A DNA stretch of 8,854 bases from AC-37 sp035275105 (GTDB taxonomy: Bacteria; Actinomycetota; Thermoleophilia; Solirubrobacterales; Thermoleophilaceae): the NCBI GenBank assembly GCA_035275105.1, contig DATENL010000190.1, forward strand, positions 1 to 8,854. Direction: 5' to 3'. Under the pieces are notes generated by a model that saw only the letters and a list, made by a program, of their open reading frames with translations, was not told the DNA's origin and searched no databases. Position 1 is the first letter of the stretch. Each line of letters opens with the position of its first letter. Position numbers and translations under genes: made by a program. Shown piece after piece: positions 1 through 5,673 of the stretch.

Positions 1-51
1 GGGGGCCAGGCCACCTGTCCCACCCATGCAACAGGGGGCCAGGCCACCTGT
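1..51. repeat. Two direct copies of an 18-bp palindromic core
   Basis: The 18-mer GGGGGCCAGGCCACCTGT occurs at 1-18 and again at 34-51, a 33-base period. The core is itself near-palindromic (GGCC-A-GGCC). The second copy is flanked by complementary arms that make a hairpin. The first is cut by the window edge, and its right flank (CCTGTCCCACCC, 14-25) would need a partner upstream of base 1. This looks like a short interspersed palindromic (REP-like) element in the space downstream of the redoxin gene. The repeat is directly visible; membership of a genome-wide family is inference. Confidence 0.7.
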
Positions 52-55
52 TGCA
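27..55. terminator. Hairpin just past the redoxin stop codon
   Basis: A perfect 9-bp inverted repeat, TGCAACAGG (27-35) and CCTGTTGCA (47-55), encloses an 11-base GC-rich loop that can add three more pairs. It begins right after the minus-strand stop codon at 56-58, where a transcript end would be expected. There is no T-run on the minus-strand exit side, so it is not a canonical intrinsic terminator. It may instead act as an mRNA 3'-end stabiliser or simply be one unit of the palindromic repeat. Confidence 0.45.
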
Positions 56-856
56 CTAGCCCGGCGGGAGCGGCTCGAACTGGAAGCCGTGCAGGCGGAG
101 ACCCGCCTCCTCGGCGACGACGGTCCCCTCCGTCTCGTAGAGCCCGGGCTCGAGGTCGCCGCCCGACAGCACCGCCCACGCGCCGCCTGCGCGGAACGTG
201 ACCGTCGCCGAGGCGCCCGCGTCGGCGGCCTCGATCCAGTCCTCGCCGTCGACCCAGTCCCGAACGAGCTCGACCCGGGCTCGGTCCGCCGGGAGCGCAA
301 TGTCGGCGGTCTGCGGCTCGAGCTGGACGCCCGGGGCGTCCTCGGGGCGCAGCGGGGCGAGCGGCTCGGGCAGCTCCGCCTCCGGCTCGATCTCGCGCAG
401 GGCGTGCTGGACGGCGAGCTCGCTGCCCCGGTAGTCGCCCTCGCCCAGGTGGAAGTAGGTGAGGACGCCTCGCCGGTCGAACACGTAGCGCGCCGGCCAG
501 CCGCGGTTGTCGTAGCTGCGCCAGATGGCGAACTCGGGGTCGAGCGCGACCGGGAACGGCACCCCGAGGCGCTCGACCGCGCGGGTGACGACCTCCGGGT
601 CGCGGCCGAACGAGTAGCCCGGCGAGTGCACGCCGATCACCCTGAGGCCGGCCGCCTCGTAGCGCTCGTGCCACGCCCGCAGGTAGGGGAGGGTGCGGAG
701 CGAGTTCACGCGGGCGAAGTCCCAGAACTCGACCAGCACGGCGTGCCGCCCCATCAGCCGATCCATCCGCACGAACGGCGCGCCGAGCCAGTCGGTGTCG
801 GGCGGGAACTCCGGTGCCGGTAGGTCGAGGCCTTCGGGCGGGCGCACGAGGCGCAA
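56..856 (-). CDS. DipZ/TlpA-type thioredoxin-fold protein lacking the CxxC cysteines
   Basis: 266 aa. The N-terminal ~155 residues are a thioredoxin fold: a strand-to-helix segment FWDFARVNSLRTLPYLRAWH (residues 44-63) and a cis-Pro region GWPARYVFDRRG (119-130). The former aligns by eye with the DipZ-type active site, in which FWTYxCINCLRxLPY is usual. Here the two cysteines are Arg49 and Ser52, so dithiol chemistry at this site is not possible. Residues ~160-266 form an Asp/Glu-rich, strand-rich tail resembling the C-terminal domain that follows DipZ-like thioredoxin domains. The start is TTG at 854-856, one base after the stop of the upstream gene, which implies translational coupling; GTG at 845-847 is an alternative. 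It has no clear signal peptide. It is last in a three-gene run with the SpoIIM-like and SCO1 genes. The fold is fairly certain; the function is unknown and may be binding or scaffolding. Confidence 0.85.
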   Translation of the reverse strand: MRLVRPPEGLDLPAPEFPPDTDWLGAPFVRMDRLMGRHAVLVEFWDFARVNSLRTLPYLRAWHERYEAAGLRVIGVHSPGYSFGRDPEVVTRAVERLGVPFPVALDPEFAIWRSYDNRGWPARYVFDRRGVLTYFHLGEGDYRGSELAVQHALREIEPEAELPEPLAPLRPEDAPGVQLEPQTADIALPADRARVELVRDWVDGEDWIEAADAGASATVTFRAGGAWAVLSGGDLEPGLYETEGTVVAEEAGLRLHGFQFEPLPPG

Positions 857-857
857 G

Positions 858-1598
858 CTACCCGGCGAGCGCCTCGATCACGTGCGGCGTGACATAGACC
901 TCGACGAGCGAGGCCGTGAGGAGGACCGGCGCGGCGATCAGCGTCGTGACGACCGTGGCGGCGAGCAACTGGTGCCACTCACCGCGCCGGCTCGCCACGA
1001 CCCAGGCCGCGAGCGGCAGGAACAGCGCGGTGAGCTCGGGCACGGCGTGCGGCATGAGCGCGACCAGGAGCCGGCCGGGGCTCATCTCCATGTGGAACGC
1101 CACCGTCGAGGCCGAGTGCCCCAGGGCGTACGCCTGGGTGCAGAGCGAGAAGGTAGTCGCGCAGACCACGAACGCGATCGCGAACTTGCCCGCCTTCTCG
1201 TGCACCCAGCGGTCGAACCCGCTGCGCAGCTCGGCCTGCCGCGGGACCGTGCTGCCGGCCATGAACCCGGCCACGCAGGCCATCGAGTGGAGCGCGAGCA
1301 CCAGCGAGTTGCGGAACAGCACGTGGCCGACGTCGCCGGAGGTCGGGTCGCGGCCGATACCCGGCATGACGATGGGGCTCGGGTCGGGCGTCGAGAGCTT
1401 GGCGACGAGCCAGACCGCGGCCATCAGGCCGAGCGCGGTCATCAGGCTCCAGAAGAGCCAGTTCCTTAGTACGGGCCAGGGCTTGCGGTTCCACTCGGCC
1501 AGGGTCGCCTTCGTGTCCGACATCCCCTGCACGAGCACGAGCTCGTTGACGTCCACCACCCTGGTTTCGGCACGGCGCCGCGATTGGCTGAGCCGCAT
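858..1598 (-). CDS. SpoIIM-like (stage II sporulation protein M family) multipass membrane protein
   Basis: 246 aa with about five hydrophobic segments (near residues 47-67, 94-114, 139-160, 178-200, 209-232). The family-like signatures are FRNSLVLALHSMACVAGFMAG (95-115, shown without interpretation of function) and the C-terminal LMPHAVPELTALFLPLAAW (181-199) followed by an LVEVYVTP segment, matching the SpoIIM pattern PHGxxELpA...EaxvTP, with His184 and Glu188 retained. Only the DNA of the ATG at 1596-1598 overlaps the upstream stop (TGATG, one shared base), so coupling favours this start; an internal ATG at codon 26 has no suitably spaced ribosome site. The loop at 70-93 between the first two segments is probably outside the cell. 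SpoIIM relatives are common in non-sporulating actinobacteria, so a role in sporulation should not be assumed. Neighbours suggest a partner for envelope redox or metal proteins. Family placement is moderately sure; role unknown. Confidence 0.75.
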   Translation of the reverse strand: MRLSQSRRRAETRVVDVNELVLVQGMSDTKATLAEWNRKPWPVLRNWLFWSLMTALGLMAAVWLVAKLSTPDPSPIVMPGIGRDPTSGDVGHVLFRNSLVLALHSMACVAGFMAGSTVPRQAELRSGFDRWVHEKAGKFAIAFVVCATTFSLCTQAYALGHSASTVAFHMEMSPGRLLVALMPHAVPELTALFLPLAAWVVASRRGEWHQLLAATVVTTLIAAPVLLTASLVEVYVTPHVIEALAG

Positions 1599-2224
1599 CA
1601 GGAGGCGCCCAGTACGCGGAGGTCGTGCGCGATCCGCTCCGGCGTGGCCTGCGAGATCGGGAATCCGACGCGCTGGATCCCGCGCGAGTCGAGGATCACG
1701 AGCCGGGCCTGGTGCTCCTCGTGCTGGCGCTGGGGCCTGATCGCGAAGCCCTTCCAGACGCGGCGGAGCTCGTCGCGCGAGCCGAGCAGGAACCGCATCC
1801 GACCGCCGATGCCGGCCCTGCGGAGGAACGCCCGCGCGCTACGGCGCGTGTCGTTCGGCGGGTCGACCGAGATCGCGATGGCGGGGACCGGCCGGTGCAG
1901 GTCGTCGAGCGCGCCCCTGACCTGGTGGGCCGTGAGCGGGCACGTGTCCCGGCAGTGCGTGTAGAGGAAGGTCACCACCACCGGTCCGCGGCCGCGAAGC
2001 CCGCGCGCGGTGACGAGCCGCCCGTCCTGGTCGCGCAGCCTGAAATCGGGCGCGCGGACGCCCGCGGGCAGCTCGGCGCCCGCGAAGCGCGGCGCCGGGG
2101 AGGCGGCCGCGGAGCCATCGCGGAGGTCCCCGGTCCTGTCCTTCGCGCGGTCGGCGGCCACTACGATCGCGACGACGGCGAGCGCGCTCGCGACAGTCAT
2201 GAGCAGGAGGTGGCGGGGCCGCAC
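1598..2224 (-). CDS. SCO1/SenC family copper chaperone, membrane-anchored
   Basis: 208 aa. A hydrophobic N-terminal anchor (residues 6-24) is followed by a linker and a thioredoxin-like SCO domain (about 52-205). The hallmark FLYTHCRDTCPLTAHQV (86-102) supplies the CxxxCP copper/disulfide pair Cys91 and Cys95; SVDPPNDT (119-126) is the usual SCO motif; and His168 or His171 in the HEEHQARLVILD segment is placed to be the third copper ligand. The family delivers copper to the CuA centre of cytochrome c oxidase, or acts as an extracytoplasmic thiol reductase. The start is GTG at 2222-2224; ATG at 2198-2200 (codon 9) is also possible, and neither has a good ribosome site. It is the first gene of the minus-strand trio, and its stop overlaps the SpoIIM-like start. 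No oxidase subunit is visible in the window, so the copper target cannot be named. Confidence 0.9.
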   Translation of the reverse strand: MRPRHLLLMTVASALAVVAIVVAADRAKDRTGDLRDGSAAASPAPRFAGAELPAGVRAPDFRLRDQDGRLVTARGLRGRGPVVVTFLYTHCRDTCPLTAHQVRGALDDLHRPVPAIAISVDPPNDTRRSARAFLRRAGIGGRMRFLLGSRDELRRVWKGFAIRPQRQHEEHQARLVILDSRGIQRVGFPISQATPERIAHDLRVLGAS

Positions 2225-2254
2225 GGGGTCGATGATGCCATGCCCCGGACGCCG

Positions 2255-2269
2255 CTACACTTTCTGAAG
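2255..2269 (+). promoter_or_regulatory. Promoter-like motif, copy 1, upstream of the rhodanese-E1 gene
   Basis: The 15-mer CTACACTTTCTGAAG contains TACACT (2256-2261), which fits the actinobacterial -10 pattern TAnnnT, and the short dyad ACTT-TCTG-AAGT. The same 15-mer with one change lies upstream of cysM at 3812-3826. With this -10, transcription would start near 2268 and leave a leader of about 33 bases before the ATG at 2301. No convincing -35 is seen. The 76-base space between the divergent genes (2225-2300) holds nothing else clear, apart from a TACGAT on the minus strand (2284-2279) that could serve the SCO1 gene. Confidence 0.5.
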
Positions 2270-2300
2270 TAATAGCCGATCGTATTTACGGGGTTTTGCC

Positions 2301-3491
2301 ATGCCAACCGGTTCAGAGCTGATACGCACGATCAGGGAGAGGATCCGCGAGGTCGACCCGCGCGAGGTCCACGACACCGTCCAGAACGGCAACGGCCGCG
2401 CGCCACTTCTCGTCGACGTGCGCGAGCAGCACGAGTACGAGGAGGCCCACATCCCCGGGGCGGTGCACGTGCCGCGCGGGCACCTCGAGTCGCGGATCGA
2501 GGGCCGGGCCGGCGACCGCTCCCAGCCGATCGTCCTCTACTGCGCGTCCGGCAGCCGGTCCGCGCTCGCGGCGCACACGCTCACCGAGCTGCTCGGCTAC
2601 CAGGACGTCGCGTCGATGACCGGCGGGATCACGCTCTGGAAGGACCGCGGCTTCGAGGTCGAGACGCCGCGCGCGCTCACGGCCGAGCAGAAGAGCCGCT
2701 ACTCGCGCCACGTCCTGCTTCCCGAGATCGGGCTCGAGGGGCAGCTCAAGCTGCTCGACGCGAAGGTGCTGCTGCTCGGCGCCGGCGGGCTGGGCGCGCC
2801 CACCGCGCTGTACCTCGCCGCCGCCGGCGTGGGGACGCTCGGCGTGGTCGACGACGACGTGGTCGACCTCTCCAACCTCCAGCGCCAGGTGATCCACGCG
2901 AACGACCGCGTCGGCGTGCCGAAGGTCGACTCCGCGGAGCAGACGATCAACGGGCTCAACCCCGACGTCGAGGTCGTCAAGTACCAGACGCGCCTCGACG
3001 CGTCGAACATCATGGAGATCATCGAGGGCTACGACGTGATCGTCGACGGGGTCGACAACTTCCCGACCCGCTACCTGCTGAACGACGCCACCGTGCGGCT
3101 GAGGATCCCCGTGGTGTCGGCGTCGATCCTCGGCTTCGACGGCCAGCTGTCGGTGTTCGCGCCCTACGAGGGGCCGTGCTACCGCTGCCTCTACCCGACG
3201 CCGCCGCCGGCCGAGCTCGCCCCGTCGTGCGGCGCCAACGGCGTGCTCGGCGTGCTGCCGGGCACGATGGGCATGCTCCAGGCGACCGAGGTGATCAAGC
3301 TGATCACCGGCTCGGGCGACCCGCTGATCGGCCGTCTGCTGCTGTACGAGGCGCTGAGCGCGTCGTTCACCGAGCTGAAGGTGCGCCGCGACCCCGAGTG
3401 CCCGATCTGCTCGCGCGAGCCCGAGGCGATCTCCGACGACGAGATGGGCCTCTTCCCCGACTACGAAGCCTTCTGCGCCGGGGCGGGCTAA
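2301..3491 (+). CDS. moeB: Rhodanese-E1 fusion: MoeB/MoeZ/ThiF-type sulfur-carrier adenylyltransferase
   Basis: 396 aa with two domains. Residues ~17-122 are a rhodanese: LLVDVREQHEYEEAHIPGA (36-54) and the catalytic loop CASGSR (81-86) with Cys81 as persulfide carrier. Residues ~131-396 are an E1-like ATP-dependent adenylyltransferase: YSRHVLLPEIG start, GAGGLG nucleotide loop (160-165), Asp184-186 and NLQRQ (192-196), DGVDNFPTRYLLND (249-262), and the zinc cysteines Cys293/Cys296 and Cys367/Cys370. The family activates a carrier's C-terminal Gly-Gly as an acyl-adenylate and replaces AMP with sulfur. In mycobacterial MoeZ the rhodanese is C-terminal; here the order is reversed. The gene for the CysO carrier starts 12 bases after its stop, so CysO is the likely main substrate, though molybdopterin or thiamine carriers elsewhere cannot be excluded. 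ATG start, with only a weak GGGG (2290-2293) as ribosome site. Confidence 0.92.
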   Translation: MPTGSELIRTIRERIREVDPREVHDTVQNGNGRAPLLVDVREQHEYEEAHIPGAVHVPRGHLESRIEGRAGDRSQPIVLYCASGSRSALAAHTLTELLGYQDVASMTGGITLWKDRGFEVETPRALTAEQKSRYSRHVLLPEIGLEGQLKLLDAKVLLLGAGGLGAPTALYLAAAGVGTLGVVDDDVVDLSNLQRQVIHANDRVGVPKVDSAEQTINGLNPDVEVVKYQTRLDASNIMEIIEGYDVIVDGVDNFPTRYLLNDATVRLRIPVVSASILGFDGQLSVFAPYEGPCYRCLYPTPPPAELAPSCGANGVLGVLPGTMGMLQATEVIKLITGSGDPLIGRLLLYEALSASFTELKVRRDPECPICSREPEAISDDEMGLFPDYEAFCAGAG

Positions 3492-3503
3492 CCTCCCCGC
3501 GCT

Positions 3504-3776
3504 ATGAGCACGGTCAAGATCCCGCCGGTTCTCCGGTCCTCCACCGGGGGCGAGAAGGAGGTCGCGGCGGACGGTGAGAACGTGGGGGAGGTCCTCCGCG
3601 CCCTCGCCGGTCAGCACCCCGACACCGAGCGCCAGCTCTTCGCCGAGGACGGCCAGCTCAACCGCTACGTCAACGTCTACCTGAACGACGAGGACGTGCG
3701 CGTGCTCCAGGGGCTCGACACCCCGGTGGGGGCGTCGGACACGCTGGTGATCCTGCCGGCGATGGCCGGGGGATAG
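3504..3776 (+). CDS. cysO: CysO sulfur-carrier protein (ThiS/MoaD ubiquitin-like fold)
   Basis: 90 aa, ending in ILPAMAGG, the Gly-Gly tail that is adenylated and converted to a thiocarboxylate. It resembles Mycobacterium tuberculosis CysO along its length as I remember it: a VKIPPVLRSSTGG start, GxVLRAL helix, RYVNVYLNDEDVR (54-66) and the DTLVILPAMAGG end. The family length (about 90 aa) and the following cysM identify it as CysO rather than a generic MoaD. It is a cytosolic sulfur donor for cysteine synthesis. It begins 12 bases after the rhodanese-E1 stop with no purine-rich ribosome site (the gap is CCTCCCCGC-type), so translation probably depends on the upstream gene. A 52-base gap with its own promoter-like motif separates it from cysM. 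Confidence 0.93.
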   Translation: MSTVKIPPVLRSSTGGEKEVAADGENVGEVLRALAGQHPDTERQLFAEDGQLNRYVNVYLNDEDVRVLQGLDTPVGASDTLVILPAMAGG

Positions 3777-3811
3777 CGGCCGCCGTCCGATCGTCGCCGT
3801 CGCCTAGACCA

Positions 3812-3826
3812 CTACACTTTTTGAAG
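3812..3826 (+). promoter_or_regulatory. Promoter-like motif, copy 2, immediately upstream of cysM
   Basis: CTACACTTTTTGAAG differs from the copy at 2255-2269 by one base. TACACT (3813-3818) fits a -10 element; a start site 6-7 bases later (about 3824-3825) would leave only four or five bases before the ATG at 3829, so the mRNA would be nearly leaderless. No ribosome site lies before the ATG, in keeping with this. No -35 is evident. It could give cysM transcription independent of cysO, or the conserved TGAAG part could be an operator. Confidence 0.55.
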
Positions 3827-3828
3827 CG

Positions 3829-4800
3829 ATGATCGAGCCGCGCCTCGACAACCGCCCCTGCGGAGGGAAGTACGCGGACATCGTGGCCGCGATCGGGCAC
3901 ACGCCGCTCGTCGAGCTGCGCCGCCTCAGCCCCAAGCCGGGCGTCCGCATCTACGCGAAGCTCGAGAGCTACAACCCCACCGGGTCGGTCAAGGACCGCG
4001 TCGCGAAGGCGATGATCGAGGACGCCGAGTCGCGCGGGGCGATCCGCCCCGGTCAGACGATCCTCGAGCCGACGTCAGGCAACACGGGCATCTCGCTGGC
4101 GATGATCTGCTCGCGGAAGGGCTACCCGCTGAAGGTCGTCATGCCGGACAACGTGACCGAGGAGCGGACCCAGCTCCTGAAGATGTACGGGGCCGAGATC
4201 GTCTACTCGCCGGGCGCGCAGGGCTCGAACGGCGCCGTCGCGATGGCGCTCGAGATGGCGGCCGAAGACTCCTCGTACTACATGCCGTACCAGTACGGCA
4301 ACCAGGCGAACCCGCTCGCGCACTACAACGGCACTGCCGTCGAGATCCTCGAGGAGCTGGACGAGGTGTCGGCGTTCGTCGGCGGCCTCGGGACGGGCGG
4401 CACGCTGATGGGCTGCGCCCGGCGCCTGAAGGAGGAGAACCCCGCGACCGCGATCGTCGCCGCCGAGCCGCGTCAGGGCGAGCTGGTCCAGGGGCTGCGC
4501 TCGCTCGACGACGGGTACATCCCGCCGATCCTCGACATCTCGCTGCTCGACCGCAAGATCATGGTCTCCAACCGCGACGCGGTCGTCTGGACCAAGCGCC
4601 TCCTGGCGGAGGAGGGGATGTTCGTCGGCGTCTCCGCGGGCGCGGTGGCGGCGATCGCCGTGCGGGTGGCGAGCGAACTCGACGAGGGCAACGTCGTGTT
4701 CGTCGTCCCCGACGACGGTTGGAAGTACCTCAGCTCGGGTGTCTACACCCGGTCGCTCGAGGAGCTCGAGGACTCGCTCGAGTCCGCGTCCTTCTGGTAG
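3829..4800 (+). CDS. cysM: CysM: O-phosphoserine sulfhydrylase using CysO-thiocarboxylate
   Basis: 323 aa, the same length as M. tuberculosis CysM. It is a fold-type II PLP enzyme: NPTGSVKDR (49-57) with PLP lysine Lys55, PTSGNTG (81-87) binding the substrate carboxylate, and GLGTGGTLMG (186-195) as the phosphate loop. AAEPRQGE (211-218) carries Arg215, matching Arg220 that gives the mycobacterial enzyme its preference for O-phosphoserine over O-acetylserine. The C-terminal DDGWKYLSSGVY (295-306) is also shared. It makes an aminoacrylate from O-phosphoserine and joins it to CysO-COSH, giving CysO-Cys, which Mec then cleaves. ATG start; about eight residues precede the usual N-terminus. The last 58 bases overlap the convergent TatA/B gene. 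Assignment by remembered alignment is strong; the substrate preference is inferred from Arg215. Confidence 0.94.
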   Translation: MIEPRLDNRPCGGKYADIVAAIGHTPLVELRRLSPKPGVRIYAKLESYNPTGSVKDRVAKAMIEDAESRGAIRPGQTILEPTSGNTGISLAMICSRKGYPLKVVMPDNVTEERTQLLKMYGAEIVYSPGAQGSNGAVAMALEMAAEDSSYYMPYQYGNQANPLAHYNGTAVEILEELDEVSAFVGGLGTGGTLMGCARRLKEENPATAIVAAEPRQGELVQGLRSLDDGYIPPILDISLLDRKIMVSNRDAVVWTKRLLAEEGMFVGVSAGAVAAIAVRVASELDEGNVVFVVPDDGWKYLSSGVYTRSLEELEDSLESASFW

Positions 4801-5102
4801 CCGGCTCCGCTGGAAGCCGCGGCGGCCTCGACCTCGGCCTCGGGCTCCTCGGTCACCTCGACCTCGGCTTCGGCTTCGGTCTCGTCGTTCGCCTCCGCCT
4901 CTGACCCCTCCGCCGGCTCGGGCTCGTCGTCGTTCATGTAGTCGACCTCGTCCTCGTCGGGGTCGGGGCCCTCGATCGCGCTGCGGAACTCGCGCATGCC
5001 GCGCCCGACCGAGCGGGCGACGTCGGGCAGCCTCTGCGGGCCGAGCACGATCAGGGCGATGATCAGGACGACGATCAGCTCTAGGGGGCCGACGTTGAAC
5101 AC
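4743..5102 (-). CDS. TatA/TatB-family twin-arginine translocase subunit
   Basis: 119 aa. Residues 1-43 are a classic TatA/B start: a short outside end with Glu8, one membrane helix (about 7-20), the GPQRLP hinge (21-26) and an amphipathic helix (27-43). Glu8 and the LGPQRLP hinge look more like TatB than TatA. Residues 47-98 are a very acidic, Glu/Ala/Asp-rich, low-complexity tail, and 101-119 end in a Ser run. GTG start at 5100-5102, 25 bases after the stop of the second ferritin-like gene, with no ribosome site but a TATCCT -10-like hexamer at 5117-5112. The last 19 residues are read antisense to the end of cysM, so the Ser-rich tip may be under little constraint. Its position after two genes with Tat-type leaders suggests a dedicated translocase component. 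TatC is not in the window. Confidence 0.9.
   Translation of the reverse strand: MFNVGPLELIVVLIIALIVLGPQRLPDVARSVGRGMREFRSAIEGPDPDEDEVDYMNDDEPEPAEGSEAEANDETEAEAEVEVTEEPEAEVEAAAASSGAGYQKDADSSESSSSSSDRV
4817..4917. repeat. Low-complexity imperfect repeats encoding the acidic Tat tail
   Basis: Imperfect 6- and 12-base units built on CCTCGG / CTTCGG (minus strand CCGAGG / CCGAAG) encode the Glu-Ala-Glu-rich tail of the TatA/B protein. Slippage in such a tract is a plausible source of length change. The boundaries are approximate. Confidence 0.5.
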
Positions 5103-5111
5103 GCCGGGGCC

Positions 5112-5117
5112 AGGATA
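5112..5117 (-). promoter_or_regulatory. Possible -10 element for the TatA/B gene
   Basis: On the minus strand TATCCT (5117 down to 5112) fits TAnnnT and lies nine bases before the GTG start, so a transcript from it would have a leader of only two or three bases. It sits in the 25-base gap after the second ferritin-like gene. No -35 is seen; the gene could equally be read from upstream. Confidence 0.35.
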
Positions 5118-5127
5118 GACCGGCGGC

Positions 5128-5673
5128 TCAGGCGCGGCCGCGCTCGAACGCCGACGGCACCGTGGCCCGGCCGAGCAGCTGACGAAGCAGCACCAGGCCC
5201 TGCGCGTCGCTGCCGGCCACGCCGGCGATCAGCTTGAGCAGCTGGCCCTTGTGGGTACGGCGAACCGCGGCGACGTGCGCGGCGATCGCCTGGTTCTCGA
5301 GCCGCGTCGCCAGGCGCAGCGCGTCGCGCTCGCTGCGCAGGCTCTCGAGGCCCGGGATCTCGGTGCGACGCGGCGGCAGCGGCGGCTCCTCGTCGTACGC
5401 GTCCTTGTACTCCTCGGCCAGCAGCTCGGCGTGCTCGGTCGCGTGGTCGAGCAGGACGCGCACGGTGGCGGTGGTGCGGTCGTCCAGGACTCCGCTGTTG
5501 GCGATCGCCTCGAAGGCGACCGCCGCCACCTGCTCCGCGTGCACGGCGCCGCCGACCGCCTCGCGCTCGAGCTTGCGCAGCTCGTCGAGCTTCAGCGCGC
5601 GCGCCGCCGGCGCCACCGCGAGCGGCGCCAGTCCGGCGGCGGCGGTCCGTGCGAGGGCCTCGCGCCGGGTCAC
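5128..5673 (-). CDS. Ferritin-like exported protein with a Tat-type leader, incomplete diiron site
   Basis: 181 aa from GTG at 5671-5673, which overlaps the previous gene's TGA by four bases (GTGA), the reason for choosing this start. The N-terminus TRREALARTAAAGLAPLAVA (2-21) has a twin-arginine and a hydrophobic stretch ending AARA, like a Tat signal with a signal-peptidase site. The rest is helical with ferritin-like spacing: HAEQVAAVAFEAI (45-57), DHATEHAELLAEEY (76-89), ATRLENQAIAAHV (122-134) and AGVAGSDAQGLVLLRQLL (150-167). Compared with its upstream neighbour, the last helix reads SDAQG instead of AEAEH, losing the Glu-xx-His pair, so a normal diiron centre looks unlikely. It was probably derived by duplication and may be a partner of the complete paralogue. 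Followed 25 bases later by the Tat subunit gene. Confidence 0.85.
   Translation of the reverse strand: MTRREALARTAAAGLAPLAVAPAARALKLDELRKLEREAVGGAVHAEQVAAVAFEAIANSGVLDDRTTATVRVLLDHATEHAELLAEEYKDAYDEEPPLPPRRTEIPGLESLRSERDALRLATRLENQAIAAHVAAVRRTHKGQLLKLIAGVAGSDAQGLVLLRQLLGRATVPSAFERGRA

Noticed and set aside
1..55. Possible CRISPR array, because of a direct repeat with a 16-base spacer.
   Set aside because: There are only two copies, the spacing is too short, the repeat is a hairpin beside a stop codon, and there are no cas genes.
858..1598. Evidence for a sporulating host from the SpoIIM-like gene.
   Set aside because: The family is widespread in organisms that do not sporulate, and no other sporulation gene is present.
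693..1740. Long plus-strand frames opposite the redoxin and SpoIIM-like genes.
   Set aside because: Low-complexity Arg/Ser/Gly-rich products with no motif, opposite minus-strand genes with clear family signatures and coupling.
2313..3617. A 434-codon open frame antisense to the rhodanese-E1 and cysO genes.
   Set aside because: It is rich in Arg, Val, His and Glu with no family motif, as expected opposite a GC-rich gene; the plus strand has complete domains.
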